The notes under the pieces: model-generated
Seen by the model: the letters and a program-made list of their open reading frames with translations, nothing else
Told to the model about the DNA's origin: nothing
The model's database searches: none
NCBI RefSeq assembly: GCF_000300875.1
Contig: NZ_AMSG01000003.1
Coordinates: 186,001-250,000, forward strand
Length of the DNA: 64,000 bases
Direction: 5' to 3'
From: Galbibacter marinus
GTDB taxonomy: Bacteria; Bacteroidota; Bacteroidia; Flavobacteriales; Flavobacteriaceae
Translations under genes and position numbers: made by a program
Shown: in pieces, positions 49,348-58,990 of the stretch
How positions within the stretch are numbered: position 1 is the stretch's first letter
Layout of the letters: each line of letters opens with the position of its first letter

Positions 49348-50085
49348 ATGCAATATTCTTTAAGAACTACTACAATATTACTATTAATTATTTTAACCGC
49401 CTGCAACCAACCGTCAAAGAAAAATAAGGTATCTCCTAAGACCAACCCAAAAGATAGTATTGAACTTTCAAAAGATAGTATCGCTAATTCAGCCAAAGAG
49501 AAAAAAGAAGAGAAGCAAGAAGAAAAACCATTTGTGCTTACGGAAGAAAACGCTATTCCTTTTTTCTTTGATTATCAAAAAACACATAAACAATCCAAGG
49601 TCAAAGTACACACCTCAATGGGAAATTTCATCATTGATTTATATGACAACACACCCTACCACAGGGCCAATATGATATACCTCAGTTCTAAGAAATATTT
49701 CAACAACACCTTTTTTCATAGAGTAGTTAAGGACTTTATTATTCAAGGTGGAAATACGGATTTAAAGATGACAGCTGACAAACGTGATAGTATTGGCTTT
49801 TATCTTTTACCTCCAGATACTCGAAAAGGCCATAAACACATCAGAGGAACGGTATCTATGCCCAGTAGCGATGACGTTACTAATCCTCATAAACTAGCCT
49901 CTCCATATGAGTTTTTCATAGTAACCACAAAAACAGGCGCACCACATCTTAATGGAAAATTTACTGCCTTTGGAATGGTTACCTCAGGAATGGATGTGGT
50001 AGATAAAATCAATTATGTTAAAACAGGTCCAGACGAATGGCCACTGACCAATGTGGTAATAGATTCTATTGAAATCCTAGATTAA
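49348..50085 (+). CDS. Cyclophilin-type peptidyl-prolyl isomerase, lipoprotein
   Basis: 245 residues from ATG 49348 (an earlier ATG at 49327 would extend inside the NUDIX gene). Lipoprotein signal with LTAC lipobox. A Lys/Glu-rich linker (about 22-62) leads to the cyclophilin domain: NTFFHRVVKDFIIQGGN with the catalytic arginine, GTVSMPSS, and HLNGKFTAFGMV. It helps fold proteins in the periplasm or at the outer membrane. Confidence 0.9.
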   Translation: MQYSLRTTTILLLIILTACNQPSKKNKVSPKTNPKDSIELSKDSIANSAKEKKEEKQEEKPFVLTEENAIPFFFDYQKTHKQSKVKVHTSMGNFIIDLYDNTPYHRANMIYLSSKKYFNNTFFHRVVKDFIIQGGNTDLKMTADKRDSIGFYLLPPDTRKGHKHIRGTVSMPSSDDVTNPHKLASPYEFFIVTTKTGAPHLNGKFTAFGMVTSGMDVVDKINYVKTGPDEWPLTNVVIDSIEILD

Positions 50086-50150
50086 CATTTACCTGGTTTT
50101 AAGGATGGATGCGTTAAACTTATTTGGTATTAGAGCTGTAACTCTTATAA

Positions 50151-50180
50151 ATTGTTTATATATATCAAATTCAAAACAAT
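50151..50180. promoter_or_regulatory. Dyad upstream of oxyR
   Basis: ATTGTTT (50151-50157) and AAACAAT (50174-50180) form a 7-base dyad with 16-base spacer, 48 bases before the oxyR ATG and just upstream of its promoter. LysR-type regulators commonly bind such sites. Confidence 0.4.
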
Positions 50181-50203
50181 TATAGGTTTTAGCAATAGTT
50201 TTG

Positions 50204-50211
50204 TATCTTTG
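50204..50211 (+). promoter_or_regulatory. Predicted -7 element TATCTTTG for oxyR
   Basis: Exact TAnnTTTG match 17 bases before the oxyR ATG at 50229. Confidence 0.55.
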
Positions 50212-50228
50212 TTTTTAAAAAAATTACT

Positions 50229-51173
50229 ATGACCATTACCCAATTACAATACGTGCTAGCTGTTGCTGAGCATCAAAACTTTACACACGCGGCTGAAAAA
50301 AGTTTCGTTACCCAACCTACCCTGAGTATGCAGATACAGAAACTTGAAGATGAACTGGATATTCTCATTTTTGATCGTAGCAAGAAGCCTATCCAACTCA
50401 CTGCTGTTGGGGAGAAAATAGTGGAACAGGCTAAAAATATTGTCAATGAATCACATCGCATACAAGATATTGTGGATCAAGAAAAAGGCTTTATTGGTGG
50501 TGAATACAGAATTGGAATCATCCCCACAATAATGCCAACCCTGCTACCCTTGTTTTTGAAAAACTTTGTCAACAAATATCCTAAAGTCAATTTAAAGATT
50601 GAGGAGCAAAACACCGATGTACTCATTGAAAGATTGGAAGATGGTTATCTTGATGCTGCTATTGCAGCCACACCCCTAGATAACCCAACCATAAAAGAAA
50701 ATGTATTGTACTACGAGCCTTTCGTAGCTTATGTTCCGCAGAGTCATAGGTTGCACCAGGTTAAAAAAATCACAATGGAGGACTTAGATTTGGAAGATAT
50801 TCTGCTTCTTGAAGATGGGCATTGCTTTAGAGAAGGGGTGATCAACCTTTGTAAAAACAAAAATTTTAAGGATGATCGCTTTCATGTGGAGAGTGGTAGT
50901 TTTGAGACCATGATGAAACTAGCCGATGAAGGAATGGGTATGACATTACTCCCATTTTTACACACCATGGATCTTAGCGAGAGTCAAAAATTAAATCTTC
51001 GATTTTTTAAAGAACCTAATCCTGCACGTGAGGTTAGTTTAATATATCATAAAAGCGAATTGAAAATGCATATTACCCATGCATTAAAAGAAATCATTAC
51101 AGGAGTCATCAGGGGAGCAATCGCTTTTCAAGATGTAAAAATTATTAGTCCTGTGGCCCATAAAATAAACTAG
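50229..51173 (+). CDS. oxyR: Hydrogen peroxide sensor OxyR
   Basis: 314 residues, LysR type: winged helix at 1-60 (LQYVLAVAEHQNFTHAAEK; TQPTLSMQIQKLE) and a regulatory domain. The redox cysteines are C199 in LLEDGHCFREG and C208 in NLCKN, the same numbers and spacing as E. coli OxyR. Peroxide oxidation of these would switch it to activator of catalase and Dps-type genes, none of which is seen nearby. A dyad lies just upstream, suggesting autoregulation. Confidence 0.93.
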   Translation: MTITQLQYVLAVAEHQNFTHAAEKSFVTQPTLSMQIQKLEDELDILIFDRSKKPIQLTAVGEKIVEQAKNIVNESHRIQDIVDQEKGFIGGEYRIGIIPTIMPTLLPLFLKNFVNKYPKVNLKIEEQNTDVLIERLEDGYLDAAIAATPLDNPTIKENVLYYEPFVAYVPQSHRLHQVKKITMEDLDLEDILLLEDGHCFREGVINLCKNKNFKDDRFHVESGSFETMMKLADEGMGMTLLPFLHTMDLSESQKLNLRFFKEPNPAREVSLIYHKSELKMHITHALKEIITGVIRGAIAFQDVKIISPVAHKIN

Positions 51174-51230
51174 GAGTACTTTGTAATAACACTACATTAT
51201 CTGACTAAGACCTAAAGAGGAATATTTTTA

Positions 51231-51274
51231 TAAAGTATACTATTAAAAAATGGTTCTTCTAATAGTATACTTTA
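51231..51274. terminator. 15-bp AT-rich inverted repeat
   Basis: TAAAGTATACTATTA (51231-51245) and its exact complement (51260-51274) enclose a 14-base loop between the convergent oxyR and small-protein genes. It has no T run or GC core, so terminator is the likely but not proven role. Confidence 0.5.
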
Positions 51275-51281
51275 TAGACTG

Positions 51282-51476
51282 TTATTTGATGTAAATTAAA
51301 CATTGTGATAATTCGGGTCTACCTTGGATATAGACGTTAAGCCAAATTCTTAATTCATCGATTTCGTAAGGTAGTAATCTAGAGGCAGCTTTTTCTAATT
51401 CTTTACAGAATAATTTAGGATCAAAGCTCACCTTATGCAACACCATTTTAGTGTACTCAAACATAGCTCTAGCCAT
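51282..51476 (-). CDS. Conserved small flavobacterial protein
   Basis: 64 residues, predicted helical, no signal. The segment FDPKLFCKELEKAASRLLPYEIDELRIWL is, from recall, conserved in flavobacterial genomes with no assigned function. It may be a small soluble adapter. The ATG at 51476 gives MARAMFEYTK. Stand-alone. Confidence 0.6.
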   Translation of the reverse strand: MARAMFEYTKMVLHKVSFDPKLFCKELEKAASRLLPYEIDELRIWLNVYIQGRPELSQCLIYIK

Positions 51477-51575
51477 TGGTTTAAAAATTTATTAGGTTGA
51501 CTTAAAAGTAACGAATAGGTGGACATAAAATTGTTGTCTTTCCGTTAAAATCAAAGTTTAATTGTTAAAAAGTAT

Positions 51576-51947
51576 TCAGTGTGTGTTTTCTAGTCTTGTC
51601 AAGGTTTCAAAGTTTCCAAGCTCCTTAGGATTTGTACCAAACTTATTTATACAAGAGTCACCTTCTTTGAAGAGCTGTCGAAAACAATAAAATGGAATCA
51701 AATGATACCATCCACTATGACCCATGTCGTGGCATCTCTTCACTCCCTGTGCTGTTATAAAATACAATACTGGAAGAAAAAATAACCAAAAAACGAAGGA
51801 ATAACTGCCAAGCTGAATTTGCAATATGGCAGCCGAGATACTTGATAATAAATAGCATAGGAAATAACCAAGAACGCATAACAATACGCTTAAACCGAAT
51901 TCGGTTCTACGTATCCTTCCACTGAAGGAAAAGGGGTTTTTAAACAT
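51576..51947 (-). CDS. DUF805 family membrane protein
   Basis: 123 residues. It opens with FSFSGRIRRTEFG, the DUF805 signature, has three hydrophobic segments, then GVKRCHDMGHSGWY and the loop after it. The family is of unknown function. Stand-alone. Confidence 0.88.
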   Translation of the reverse strand: MFKNPFSFSGRIRRTEFGLSVLLCVLGYFLCYLLSSISAAILQIQLGSYSFVFWLFFLPVLYFITAQGVKRCHDMGHSGWYHLIPFYCFRQLFKEGDSCINKFGTNPKELGNFETLTRLENTH

Positions 51948-52099
51948 TTTTTTAAGATTTAGGCAATTGTAAATATATGATAATTTTTAACATTCACTCT
52001 AATATTTCTTCAAATTATTGTAATTGCTGTTAATAAATTTAGTTTACCAGCGATAGCTTATTGTATTTTAGTATTTTGTACTTGGCAAATTAATTCATA

Positions 52100-53362
52100 A
52101 TGAAAAGAATCATTTTAATTTTTATAACAGCAAGCCTTGTAAGTTGTTCGGGGTACAAGTCGCTTACAAAAAAAGTAACTACACAATTTGACAATTCATT
52201 TTTTGAAAACCAATTTAGTGGACTCTTTGTCTATGATCCAATTTCAGGTGATACTATTATTAATTACAACGGAGACAAATATTTCACCCCAGCCAGTAAT
52301 ACGAAAATTTTTACTCTATACGCAGCAATGAGTCTACTGCCGGATTTTCTACCAAGTATTCAGTATACCACCTCCGATGGTAAAATGTACATTCGAGGAG
52401 TAGGAAACCCAGCAGCATTACATCCCGTTCTCCAAGATAGCTCCCTTATTGAATTCCTCAAAAAACAACAAGACATACACCTTTATTATGATAATTTAGA
52501 AGATACTCAATTGGGTCCTGGATGGGCTTGGGATGATTTTGATGCTTACTATTCACCCGAGCGAAGTTCTTTGCCTTTATTCGGGAACATTGTAAGATTG
52601 TCCAATCGAGATTCCTTATATGTTTCCATAGATTCTTTTAAAAACCATGTTAAACTTCAACGGGCTTCATATAGAAGGGCTATTGGCAAAAATGAATTCT
52701 ACCTTTCAACTAGCCAAAAGGATACTATAGAGGTTCCATTTATTACCGATAGCACTGTTATAAGGAAAATTCTAGAACATCAAACCGGCAAATCCATTAC
52801 AATTGTTGATCATTTCCCAACCACAGAAATAAAAACAATTTATGGCATTGCCGCTGATTCAGTGTACAAGCAACTTATGCAGGTAAGTGATAACTTTATT
52901 GCCGAACAGCTACTCATTATGGCCTCCACTACTCTTGGGGATAATCTTAGTAGCGCAAAGACTCGTCAATACATTTTAGAAAATCAATTAAACGGACTTG
53001 CACATAAGCCAAGATGGGTAGATGGTTCAGGCTTGTCAAGATACAATCTATTCACTCCTTCTTCAATGGTATATACCCTAAAGGAACTATATGAGATGAC
53101 TCCAAAAGAGACACTCTACAATATTTTTCCTACTGGTGGAGAAAGTGGAACGTTAGAACGATATTTTAAAGGGGATCCACGTCCTTACATACACGCAAAG
53201 ACAGGAAGTTTAAGTAACAATTATTGCCTGAGTGGTTATCTTGTTGCCGATTCTGGGAAAACCTTAATTTTTAGTTTTATGAACAATCACTATAGACGAA
53301 GTTCTAATGACTTGAAAGCAAAAATGGCACAGATCCTAGAATTCATACGTGACAATTATTAA
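52100..53362 (+). CDS. dacB: D-Ala-D-Ala carboxypeptidase/endopeptidase PBP4-like, lipoprotein
   Basis: 420 residues. Lipoprotein signal with VSCS lipobox. Serine peptidase family S13: SxxK at S66-K69 (TPASNTKIF), SDN (VSDNFIAEQ), and KTG (HAKTGSLSN). It is shorter than E. coli PBP4, with no large inserted domain. It trims or cleaves peptidoglycan crosslinks in the periplasm. The mutS2-like gene follows, with a promoter between. Confidence 0.88.
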   Translation: MKRIILIFITASLVSCSGYKSLTKKVTTQFDNSFFENQFSGLFVYDPISGDTIINYNGDKYFTPASNTKIFTLYAAMSLLPDFLPSIQYTTSDGKMYIRGVGNPAALHPVLQDSSLIEFLKKQQDIHLYYDNLEDTQLGPGWAWDDFDAYYSPERSSLPLFGNIVRLSNRDSLYVSIDSFKNHVKLQRASYRRAIGKNEFYLSTSQKDTIEVPFITDSTVIRKILEHQTGKSITIVDHFPTTEIKTIYGIAADSVYKQLMQVSDNFIAEQLLIMASTTLGDNLSSAKTRQYILENQLNGLAHKPRWVDGSGLSRYNLFTPSSMVYTLKELYEMTPKETLYNIFPTGGESGTLERYFKGDPRPYIHAKTGSLSNNYCLSGYLVADSGKTLIFSFMNNHYRRSSNDLKAKMAQILEFIRDNY

Positions 53363-53401
53363 AATAGCTTAAAAGCTACCTTAAAAACAGGTGAATATTA
53401 G

Positions 53402-53409
53402 TAAATTTG
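53402..53409 (+). promoter_or_regulatory. Predicted -7 element TAAATTTG for mutS2
   Basis: Exact match 30 bases before the ATG at 53440; the earlier in-frame start at 53407 would lie inside the box and is rejected. Confidence 0.55.
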
Positions 53410-53439
53410 CATGCTAAATTAGCTATTGGCCCACGTTTT

Positions 53440-55623
53440 ATGCACAAAATTTATTCTAAAACCTTACAAGATCTCGAGTTTTCTACAGTCCTAGAACAGG
53501 TTTCTTCTCTATGCATAACCGCATTGGGAAAAGAAGCTGCAACAGAAATCATCCCTTTTACTAGTAAAGAAGAACTAGAAAGCGCACTAAAGCAAACCAA
53601 TGAGTATCTCGCTTCTTTTGAAAATGACAATACCATCCCAAATCACTTTTTTGAGTCTATTACCCCAGAGATTAAACTTCTGAAGGTTGAAAATAGCTTG
53701 ATTGAAATTCAGGGATTTCGCAATATTGCCTTAATATCAGAAACGGTCAATAGCCATATTGTATGCTATAAAAAATTTGCAGAGTATTATCCGGAGCTAC
53801 ACAATAGTGTTAGTCATATAGAATTTACCAAAGTCATACAAAATGAAGTCCATCAGATTATTGATCGTTTCGGTGAAATTAAAGATACCGCATCATCTAA
53901 TTTGCAAAAAATCAGACGAGACATCGCTCAAGTACGCACAAAAATCAATCAGAGTTTCGGTGGTGCATTAAGCACATACGCTTCTGCGGGGTATTTGGAT
54001 GATATACGAGAATCTGTTATTGACAACAGACGGGTCCTTGCAGTTACTGCGATGTATCGCAAACGTGTCAAAGGAGCTATTTTAGGTAATTCTAAAACTG
54101 GAAGTATTGTATATATAGAACCTGAAGCAACACGGCAGTATAGCCATACCTTGACCAATTTAGAATACGATGAACAAGAAGAAATTCAAAAAATTTTAAG
54201 GGAGCTTACTAATTTTTTACGCCCCTACAAAGAATTACTTACCGCTTATCAGGAGTTTTTAATTCGCATTGATACTGTGGCGGCCAAGGCCAGATATGCC
54301 CGTGAGTTAAACGCGGTGTTACCGGAGATTACCACAGAGCGTCGATTTAATCTTATTGATGCCTATCATCCCCTGCTCTATAGTTCCAATAAAGCCGCCT
54401 TAAAAACTACTTACCCTCAAACCATTGAGTTGCATCAAGAGAATCGCATTATTGTGATTTCGGGACCCAATGCTGGGGGGAAAAGTATCACCCTTAAAAC
54501 CGTTGGTCTGTTACAATTAATGCTTCAAAGTGGACTGTTGGTTCCTGTGCATCCAAGATCTTCCATGTGTCTTTTCGATCGCATTTTGACAGATATTGGT
54601 GATAACCAATCCATAGAAAATCATTTAAGCACCTATAGTTACAGGTTAAAGAATATGAATTTTTTCCTTCGTAAGTGCAATCATAAGACCCTGTTTTTAA
54701 TTGATGAGTTCGGAACTGGAAGTGATCCTGAACTTGGAGGAGCATTAGCAGAAACATTTTTGGAAGTCTTCTATGAAAAAGAAGCTTTTGGTATTATAAC
54801 TACTCATTATTCCAATTTAAAAATATTAGCCAACGAACTTCCCTACGCCACCAACGCCAATATGCGATTTGACAATAAAACGCTAGAACCTGTATTTCAA
54901 TTAGTCTTAGGAGAGGCTGGAAGTTCGTTTACCTTCGAGGTTGCTCAGAAAAATGGTATTCCCTACAGTTTAATCAATCGGGCAAAAAAGAAAATTGAGC
55001 GCGGTAAAGTTAGATTTGATGCCACTATTGCTAAACTGCAAAAGCAGCGCAGCAAAATGGAGAAAACCTCCACTGACCTTGTCGATCAACAATCCAAAGC
55101 AAAGCAAGAGGCTAAAAGGCTAGAAGAACTCAATGCGCGAATAAAAGACAAGCTGGAGCAATATCAACAACTTTACGATCACAACCAACGTATGATTTAC
55201 CTTGGTAACAAGATTAACACCATTGCCGAGGATTACTTCATTAACAAGAAAAAAAGACCTTTAATTTCAGAGTTTCTCCGTATAGTTGAAACAGAAAACT
55301 CGAAGCGAAAACAAGAATCCGCTGCCACGAAAAAGAAACAGCGCGCTCAAAAGAAAGTGGTGGAATCTGAGGTGCAAAAGCAAGTAGATAAAATTAGAGA
55401 ACGGAAGAAAAAGGAAAAAGCAGAAAAAACTGCCAAGGCAATAACTAACCCGAAACCAACACCTAACTTAAAGGTTGGAGACAGAGTCCGCCTATTAGAC
55501 AGTAAATCAGTTGGTAGCATCGATCAAATAGAGAAAAATAAAGCAACGGTTAACTACGGCATTTTCACAACAAAGGTCAGCTTAGATCAATTGGAGCTCG
55601 TGGAGGCCAAAAAGAAAAAATAA
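53440..55623 (+). CDS. mutS2: MutS2-like ATPase without Smr domain
   Basis: 727 residues from ATG 53440. N-terminal MutS2 core and clamp coiled-coil (about 40-330), then the MutS ATPase: Walker A SGPNAGGKSITLK, LIDEFGTGSDPELGG and the TTHYSNLK switch. A long Lys/Gln/Glu coiled coil follows (about 520-650). Where MutS2 usually has KOW and Smr nuclease domains, only the KOW-like strand (LKVGDRVRLLDSKSVG) is found, and the protein ends without Smr. MutS2 acts on recombination intermediates or stalled ribosomes; without Smr it cannot cut nucleic acid that way. Confidence 0.9.
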   Translation: MHKIYSKTLQDLEFSTVLEQVSSLCITALGKEAATEIIPFTSKEELESALKQTNEYLASFENDNTIPNHFFESITPEIKLLKVENSLIEIQGFRNIALISETVNSHIVCYKKFAEYYPELHNSVSHIEFTKVIQNEVHQIIDRFGEIKDTASSNLQKIRRDIAQVRTKINQSFGGALSTYASAGYLDDIRESVIDNRRVLAVTAMYRKRVKGAILGNSKTGSIVYIEPEATRQYSHTLTNLEYDEQEEIQKILRELTNFLRPYKELLTAYQEFLIRIDTVAAKARYARELNAVLPEITTERRFNLIDAYHPLLYSSNKAALKTTYPQTIELHQENRIIVISGPNAGGKSITLKTVGLLQLMLQSGLLVPVHPRSSMCLFDRILTDIGDNQSIENHLSTYSYRLKNMNFFLRKCNHKTLFLIDEFGTGSDPELGGALAETFLEVFYEKEAFGIITTHYSNLKILANELPYATNANMRFDNKTLEPVFQLVLGEAGSSFTFEVAQKNGIPYSLINRAKKKIERGKVRFDATIAKLQKQRSKMEKTSTDLVDQQSKAKQEAKRLEELNARIKDKLEQYQQLYDHNQRMIYLGNKINTIAEDYFINKKKRPLISEFLRIVETENSKRKQESAATKKKQRAQKKVVESEVQKQVDKIRERKKKEKAEKTAKAITNPKPTPNLKVGDRVRLLDSKSVGSIDQIEKNKATVNYGIFTTKVSLDQLELVEAKKKK

Positions 55624-55719
55624 TCCACCATCCATTAAGTACAACTAGAACAAATTCCTTCGCAATACGAGTGGGAATATCTATTTTTAACTGTAATTTT
55701 ACCTAAAAATTAAACGACG

Positions 55720-56538
55720 ATGTCAGTAGCAAAAAAAGAATATAAAAGAGTAACGGTAAAATCATTAATTGAAATGAAACAGCTTGGAGAAAAGATCTCC
55801 ATGCTAACCGCATACGATTATTCCATGGCAAGAATCGTAGATGGAGCCGATGTAGATTGTATTTTAGTTGGTGATTCTGCTAGTAATGTCATGGCAGGTC
55901 ATGAAACCACGCTACCGATCACTCTTGACCAAATGATTTACCATGCCAGCTCTGTTATTAGAGGCGTTCAAAGAGCGTTAGTGGTGGTAGACCTCCCCTT
56001 TGGGAGTTACCAGTCTGATCCTAAAGAAGCATTGCGCTCGGCCATTAGAATTATGAAAGAAAGTGGCGCACATGCTATTAAACTAGAAGGAGGAAAAGAA
56101 ATTAAAGAATCTATAAAGAAAATTTTAAATGCTGGTATTCCAGTAATGGGCCACCTAGGTCTCACTCCTCAGTCCATTTACAAATTTGGAACTTATACTG
56201 TTAGAGCTAAAGAAGAAGAAGAGGCCAATAAACTAAAAGAAGACGCTCAATTCTTGGAAAGAGCAGGTTGTTTTGCTATTGTACTGGAAAAAATACCCGC
56301 TAAACTAGCTAAGGAAGTAGCCCAGTCGGTGTCAATACCTGTGATTGGGATTGGAGCAGGAAATGGTGTCGATGGACAAGTTTTAGTTCTACATGATCTT
56401 TTGGGAATGACCCATGAATTTAATCCTCGCTTCTTACGTCGTTACATGAACTTGTACCAAGAGATGACTCAGGCCATTTCAAGCTATGTTTCTGATGTGA
56501 AGTCAAGAGATTTCCCTAGTGATCAAGAGCAATATTAG
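55720..56538 (+). CDS. panB: Ketopantoate hydroxymethyltransferase
   Basis: 272 residues, TIM barrel. [22 protein letters not shown] holds the metal aspartate, with [23 protein letters not shown] and [17 protein letters not shown] following. It transfers a hydroxymethyl group from methylene-tetrahydrofolate to 2-oxoisovalerate for pantothenate/CoA. It forms a unit with the pseudouridine synthase gene 17 bases downstream. Confidence 0.96.
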   Translation: MSVAKKEYKRVTVKSLIEMKQLGEKISMLTAYDYSMARIVDGADVDCILVGDSASNVMAGHETTLPITLDQMIYHASSVIRGVQRALVVVDLPFGSYQSDPKEALRSAIRIMKESGAHAIKLEGGKEIKESIKKILNAGIPVMGHLGLTPQSIYKFGTYTVRAKEEEEANKLKEDAQFLERAGCFAIVLEKIPAKLAKEVAQSVSIPVIGIGAGNGVDGQVLVLHDLLGMTHEFNPRFLRRYMNLYQEMTQAISSYVSDVKSRDFPSDQEQY

Positions 56539-56555
56539 TGATTTAATCCACTGTG

Positions 56556-57248
56556 ATGAAGCATTTTTCAACAAAGGATAATCTTCAAATTATTTACGAG
56601 GACAATCATATTATTGTCATCAATAAACGTGCTGGAGATCTCGTGCAAGGAGACAAAACTGGGGACACTCCTTTAGCCGACATTGTTAAAGCGTATATTA
56701 AAGAAAAGTATCAAAAACCAGGAAATGTCTATCTCGGTGTGGTGCATCGTCTTGATAGACCTACAACTGGTATTGTGTTGTTTGCAAAAACATCAAAAGC
56801 TTTACCTAGGTTAAACAAGCTTTTTAAAGATAAAAAAGCCAACAAAACCTATTTGGCTATTACAAAGGGAAAGCCACCTAAAGATAAGGCTACTTTGGTG
56901 CATTGGATGAAACGAAATCCAAAACAAAACAAATCCTATGCTCATGAAAAAGAGGTGGCAGAGAGTAAAAAAGCCATTTTACACTATGAGCTTCAAAAGG
57001 TCTTGAATAATTACTACCTATTAAAAGTTGATTTAGAAACCGGTCGGCATCATCAAATACGCTCGCAGTTATCAGCCATTGGTTGTCCGATCAAGGGAGA
57101 CCTAAAATATGGATTTGGTCGTAGTAACAAAGACGGGAGTATCCACTTGCATGCCCATAAGCTAACATTAGTTCATCCAGTGAAAAAGCAAGAACTTACC
57201 TTTACTGCACCACTACCAGATGACCCCTTGTGGAATGCTTGCAAATAA
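56556..57248 (+). CDS. RluA-family pseudouridine synthase
   Basis: 230 residues from ATG 56556 (a GTG at 56553 is the alternative). Catalytic aspartate in HRLDRPTTGIVLFAKT, then NKTYLAI, LETGRHHQIRSQLSAIG and the YG motif. No S4 RNA-binding domain is visible, so it resembles the single-domain RluA/TruC-like group. Target RNA unknown. Downstream of panB. Confidence 0.88.
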   Translation: MKHFSTKDNLQIIYEDNHIIVINKRAGDLVQGDKTGDTPLADIVKAYIKEKYQKPGNVYLGVVHRLDRPTTGIVLFAKTSKALPRLNKLFKDKKANKTYLAITKGKPPKDKATLVHWMKRNPKQNKSYAHEKEVAESKKAILHYELQKVLNNYYLLKVDLETGRHHQIRSQLSAIGCPIKGDLKYGFGRSNKDGSIHLHAHKLTLVHPVKKQELTFTAPLPDDPLWNACK

Positions 57249-57338
57249 AAAGAATCATTTTCTTAGCCTTATAATAGAACATTCAAGAGAATTACAAGAC
57301 GATAATTTAGCTCAATACGACCTAAAAAAGAATTAAAA

Positions 57339-57761
57339 ATGGAAGATTTAAATGATAAAAAAATAGTGCTCTTTGATGGTGTTTGTAACCTTTGCACTGG
57401 GACTGTGACTTTTATAATCAAACGCGACCGAAAGGATAAATTTCGTTTTGCTTCCTTACAAAGTGAGATCGGTAAACAACTTATGGAAGAACGTCATATT
57501 GACACAACGAGCAATAATTCCATTGTTGTCATTGAGCCTCAAGTAGCATATTATGTCAAATCCAGTGCAGCTATTGAAATAGCCAAGGAACTTGGTGGAT
57601 TATGGCCTGCATTACAGGTGTTTTCTTATATCTTGCCCGAAGGCATACGGGATTCCTTATATGAAATAATCGCAAAAAACCGATATAAATGGTTTGGGAA
57701 AAAGGACAGTTGTATGATTCCAACACCTGCCCTTAAATCAAAATTTCTTGACGCCGATTAA
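57339..57761 (+). CDS. DCC-family thiol-disulfide oxidoreductase
   Basis: 140 residues, DUF393/DCC family. The name-giving VLFDGVCNLCTGTV has the CxxC-type cysteines, followed by RFASLQSEIGKQL. The fold is thioredoxin-like; role unknown. Its stop overlaps the ackA stop by 4 bases (TTAA at 57758-57761), tail to tail. Confidence 0.85.
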   Translation: MEDLNDKKIVLFDGVCNLCTGTVTFIIKRDRKDKFRFASLQSEIGKQLMEERHIDTTSNNSIVVIEPQVAYYVKSSAAIEIAKELGGLWPALQVFSYILPEGIRDSLYEIIAKNRYKWFGKKDSCMIPTPALKSKFLDAD

Positions 57762-58945
57762 CTGATCATCTCATAGCAATCCTTAGCGATTTCTAGTTCT
57801 TCATTTGTGGGAACCACAAGGACTAAAACCTTGGAAGACTCCTTGCTTATAATTCTATTTTCGGTTGATCGTACGTTGTTTTTGTAATCTTCGAGTTCAA
57901 TCCCTAAATAATCCATGTCATCGCAAATCATACGCCGAAGGACACTGCTATTTTCCCCAATACCAGCGGTAAAAACAATAACATCAACCCCATTCATCGC
58001 TGCAGCATATGAACCTATATATTTTTTTATGCGGTATGCATTCATCTCTAATGCCAGTTGACATCTTCGATCCCCCTTCTCTGCTCTATCTTCAATTTCC
58101 CTCAAATCACTAAACCCAGTCATACCAATCATACCACTCTTTTTATGAAGTATCTCAGAGACCTCATCTAAGGTGTATCCTAGTGTATTAACCATATAGA
58201 AGATCACTGACTGATCAATATCCCCGCTTCTAGTACCCATAATAAGGCCATTTACTGGACCAAAGCCCATTGAGTGATCAACACTTTTCCCATTTTGGAC
58301 AGCCGTAATGCTACAACCATTTCCTAAGTGAATGGAAATAAGTTTCGATTTCTTCTTACTGATAAAATCTTTAGCCTTTGTACTTACATACTTATGACTG
58401 GTTCCATGAAAACCATACAGTCGTATGTAATTTTCCTTCAAAAAGGAATCCGGGATGGCATATTTATAGGCACGCTCTGGAATAGTTTGATGAAATGCCG
58501 TATCAAAAACAGCTACTTTCTTAGCATTTGGAAAAACCTTTTCCGCTACTTCAATTCCAGTATAATTATGTGGATTATGAAGTGGAGCAAGGCTAAATAA
58601 ACGTTTTATAGTAGCTTTAACCTTGTCATCAATAAATACCGTACTCGAAAAATCTTTACCGCCATGAACGACCCTATGGCCAACAACATCAATCTCATCG
58701 ACACTTTTAATCGCTCCTCTCTCACTATCCATCAACAGGGCGGCAATACGCTCCAAACCAACTTGATGGTTTTCAATTTCAACAGTTTCAGAAATATTCA
58801 TCTTCTTAGACTTATAGTGAATGGCAGCGTTTGAAAGACCAATACTTTCAACCAGACCGGAGGCGATTACAATTTCTCCTGGCATGCGCATTAATTGAAA
58901 TTTAATAGAAGAACTACCTGCATTGATGACTAATATTTTTTTCAT
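57758..58945 (-). CDS. ackA: Acetate kinase
   Basis: 395 residues, ASKHA fold. NAGSSSIKFQL opens the protein; GHRVVHGG, FDTAFHQTIPERAYKYAIP and TAGIGENSS follow. It makes ATP and acetate from acetyl phosphate. It is 45 bases after pta on the same strand, the classical pta-ackA operon for overflow acetate and acetyl-phosphate control. Confidence 0.96.
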   Translation of the reverse strand: MKKILVINAGSSSIKFQLMRMPGEIVIASGLVESIGLSNAAIHYKSKKMNISETVEIENHQVGLERIAALLMDSERGAIKSVDEIDVVGHRVVHGGKDFSSTVFIDDKVKATIKRLFSLAPLHNPHNYTGIEVAEKVFPNAKKVAVFDTAFHQTIPERAYKYAIPDSFLKENYIRLYGFHGTSHKYVSTKAKDFISKKKSKLISIHLGNGCSITAVQNGKSVDHSMGFGPVNGLIMGTRSGDIDQSVIFYMVNTLGYTLDEVSEILHKKSGMIGMTGFSDLREIEDRAEKGDRRCQLALEMNAYRIKKYIGSYAAAMNGVDVIVFTAGIGENSSVLRRMICDDMDYLGIELEDYKNNVRSTENRIISKESSKVLVLVVPTNEELEIAKDCYEMIS

Positions 58946-58990
58946 AACTATCTAAAACTTTTTACTTCTAATTTATGATTTTGGATCCCT

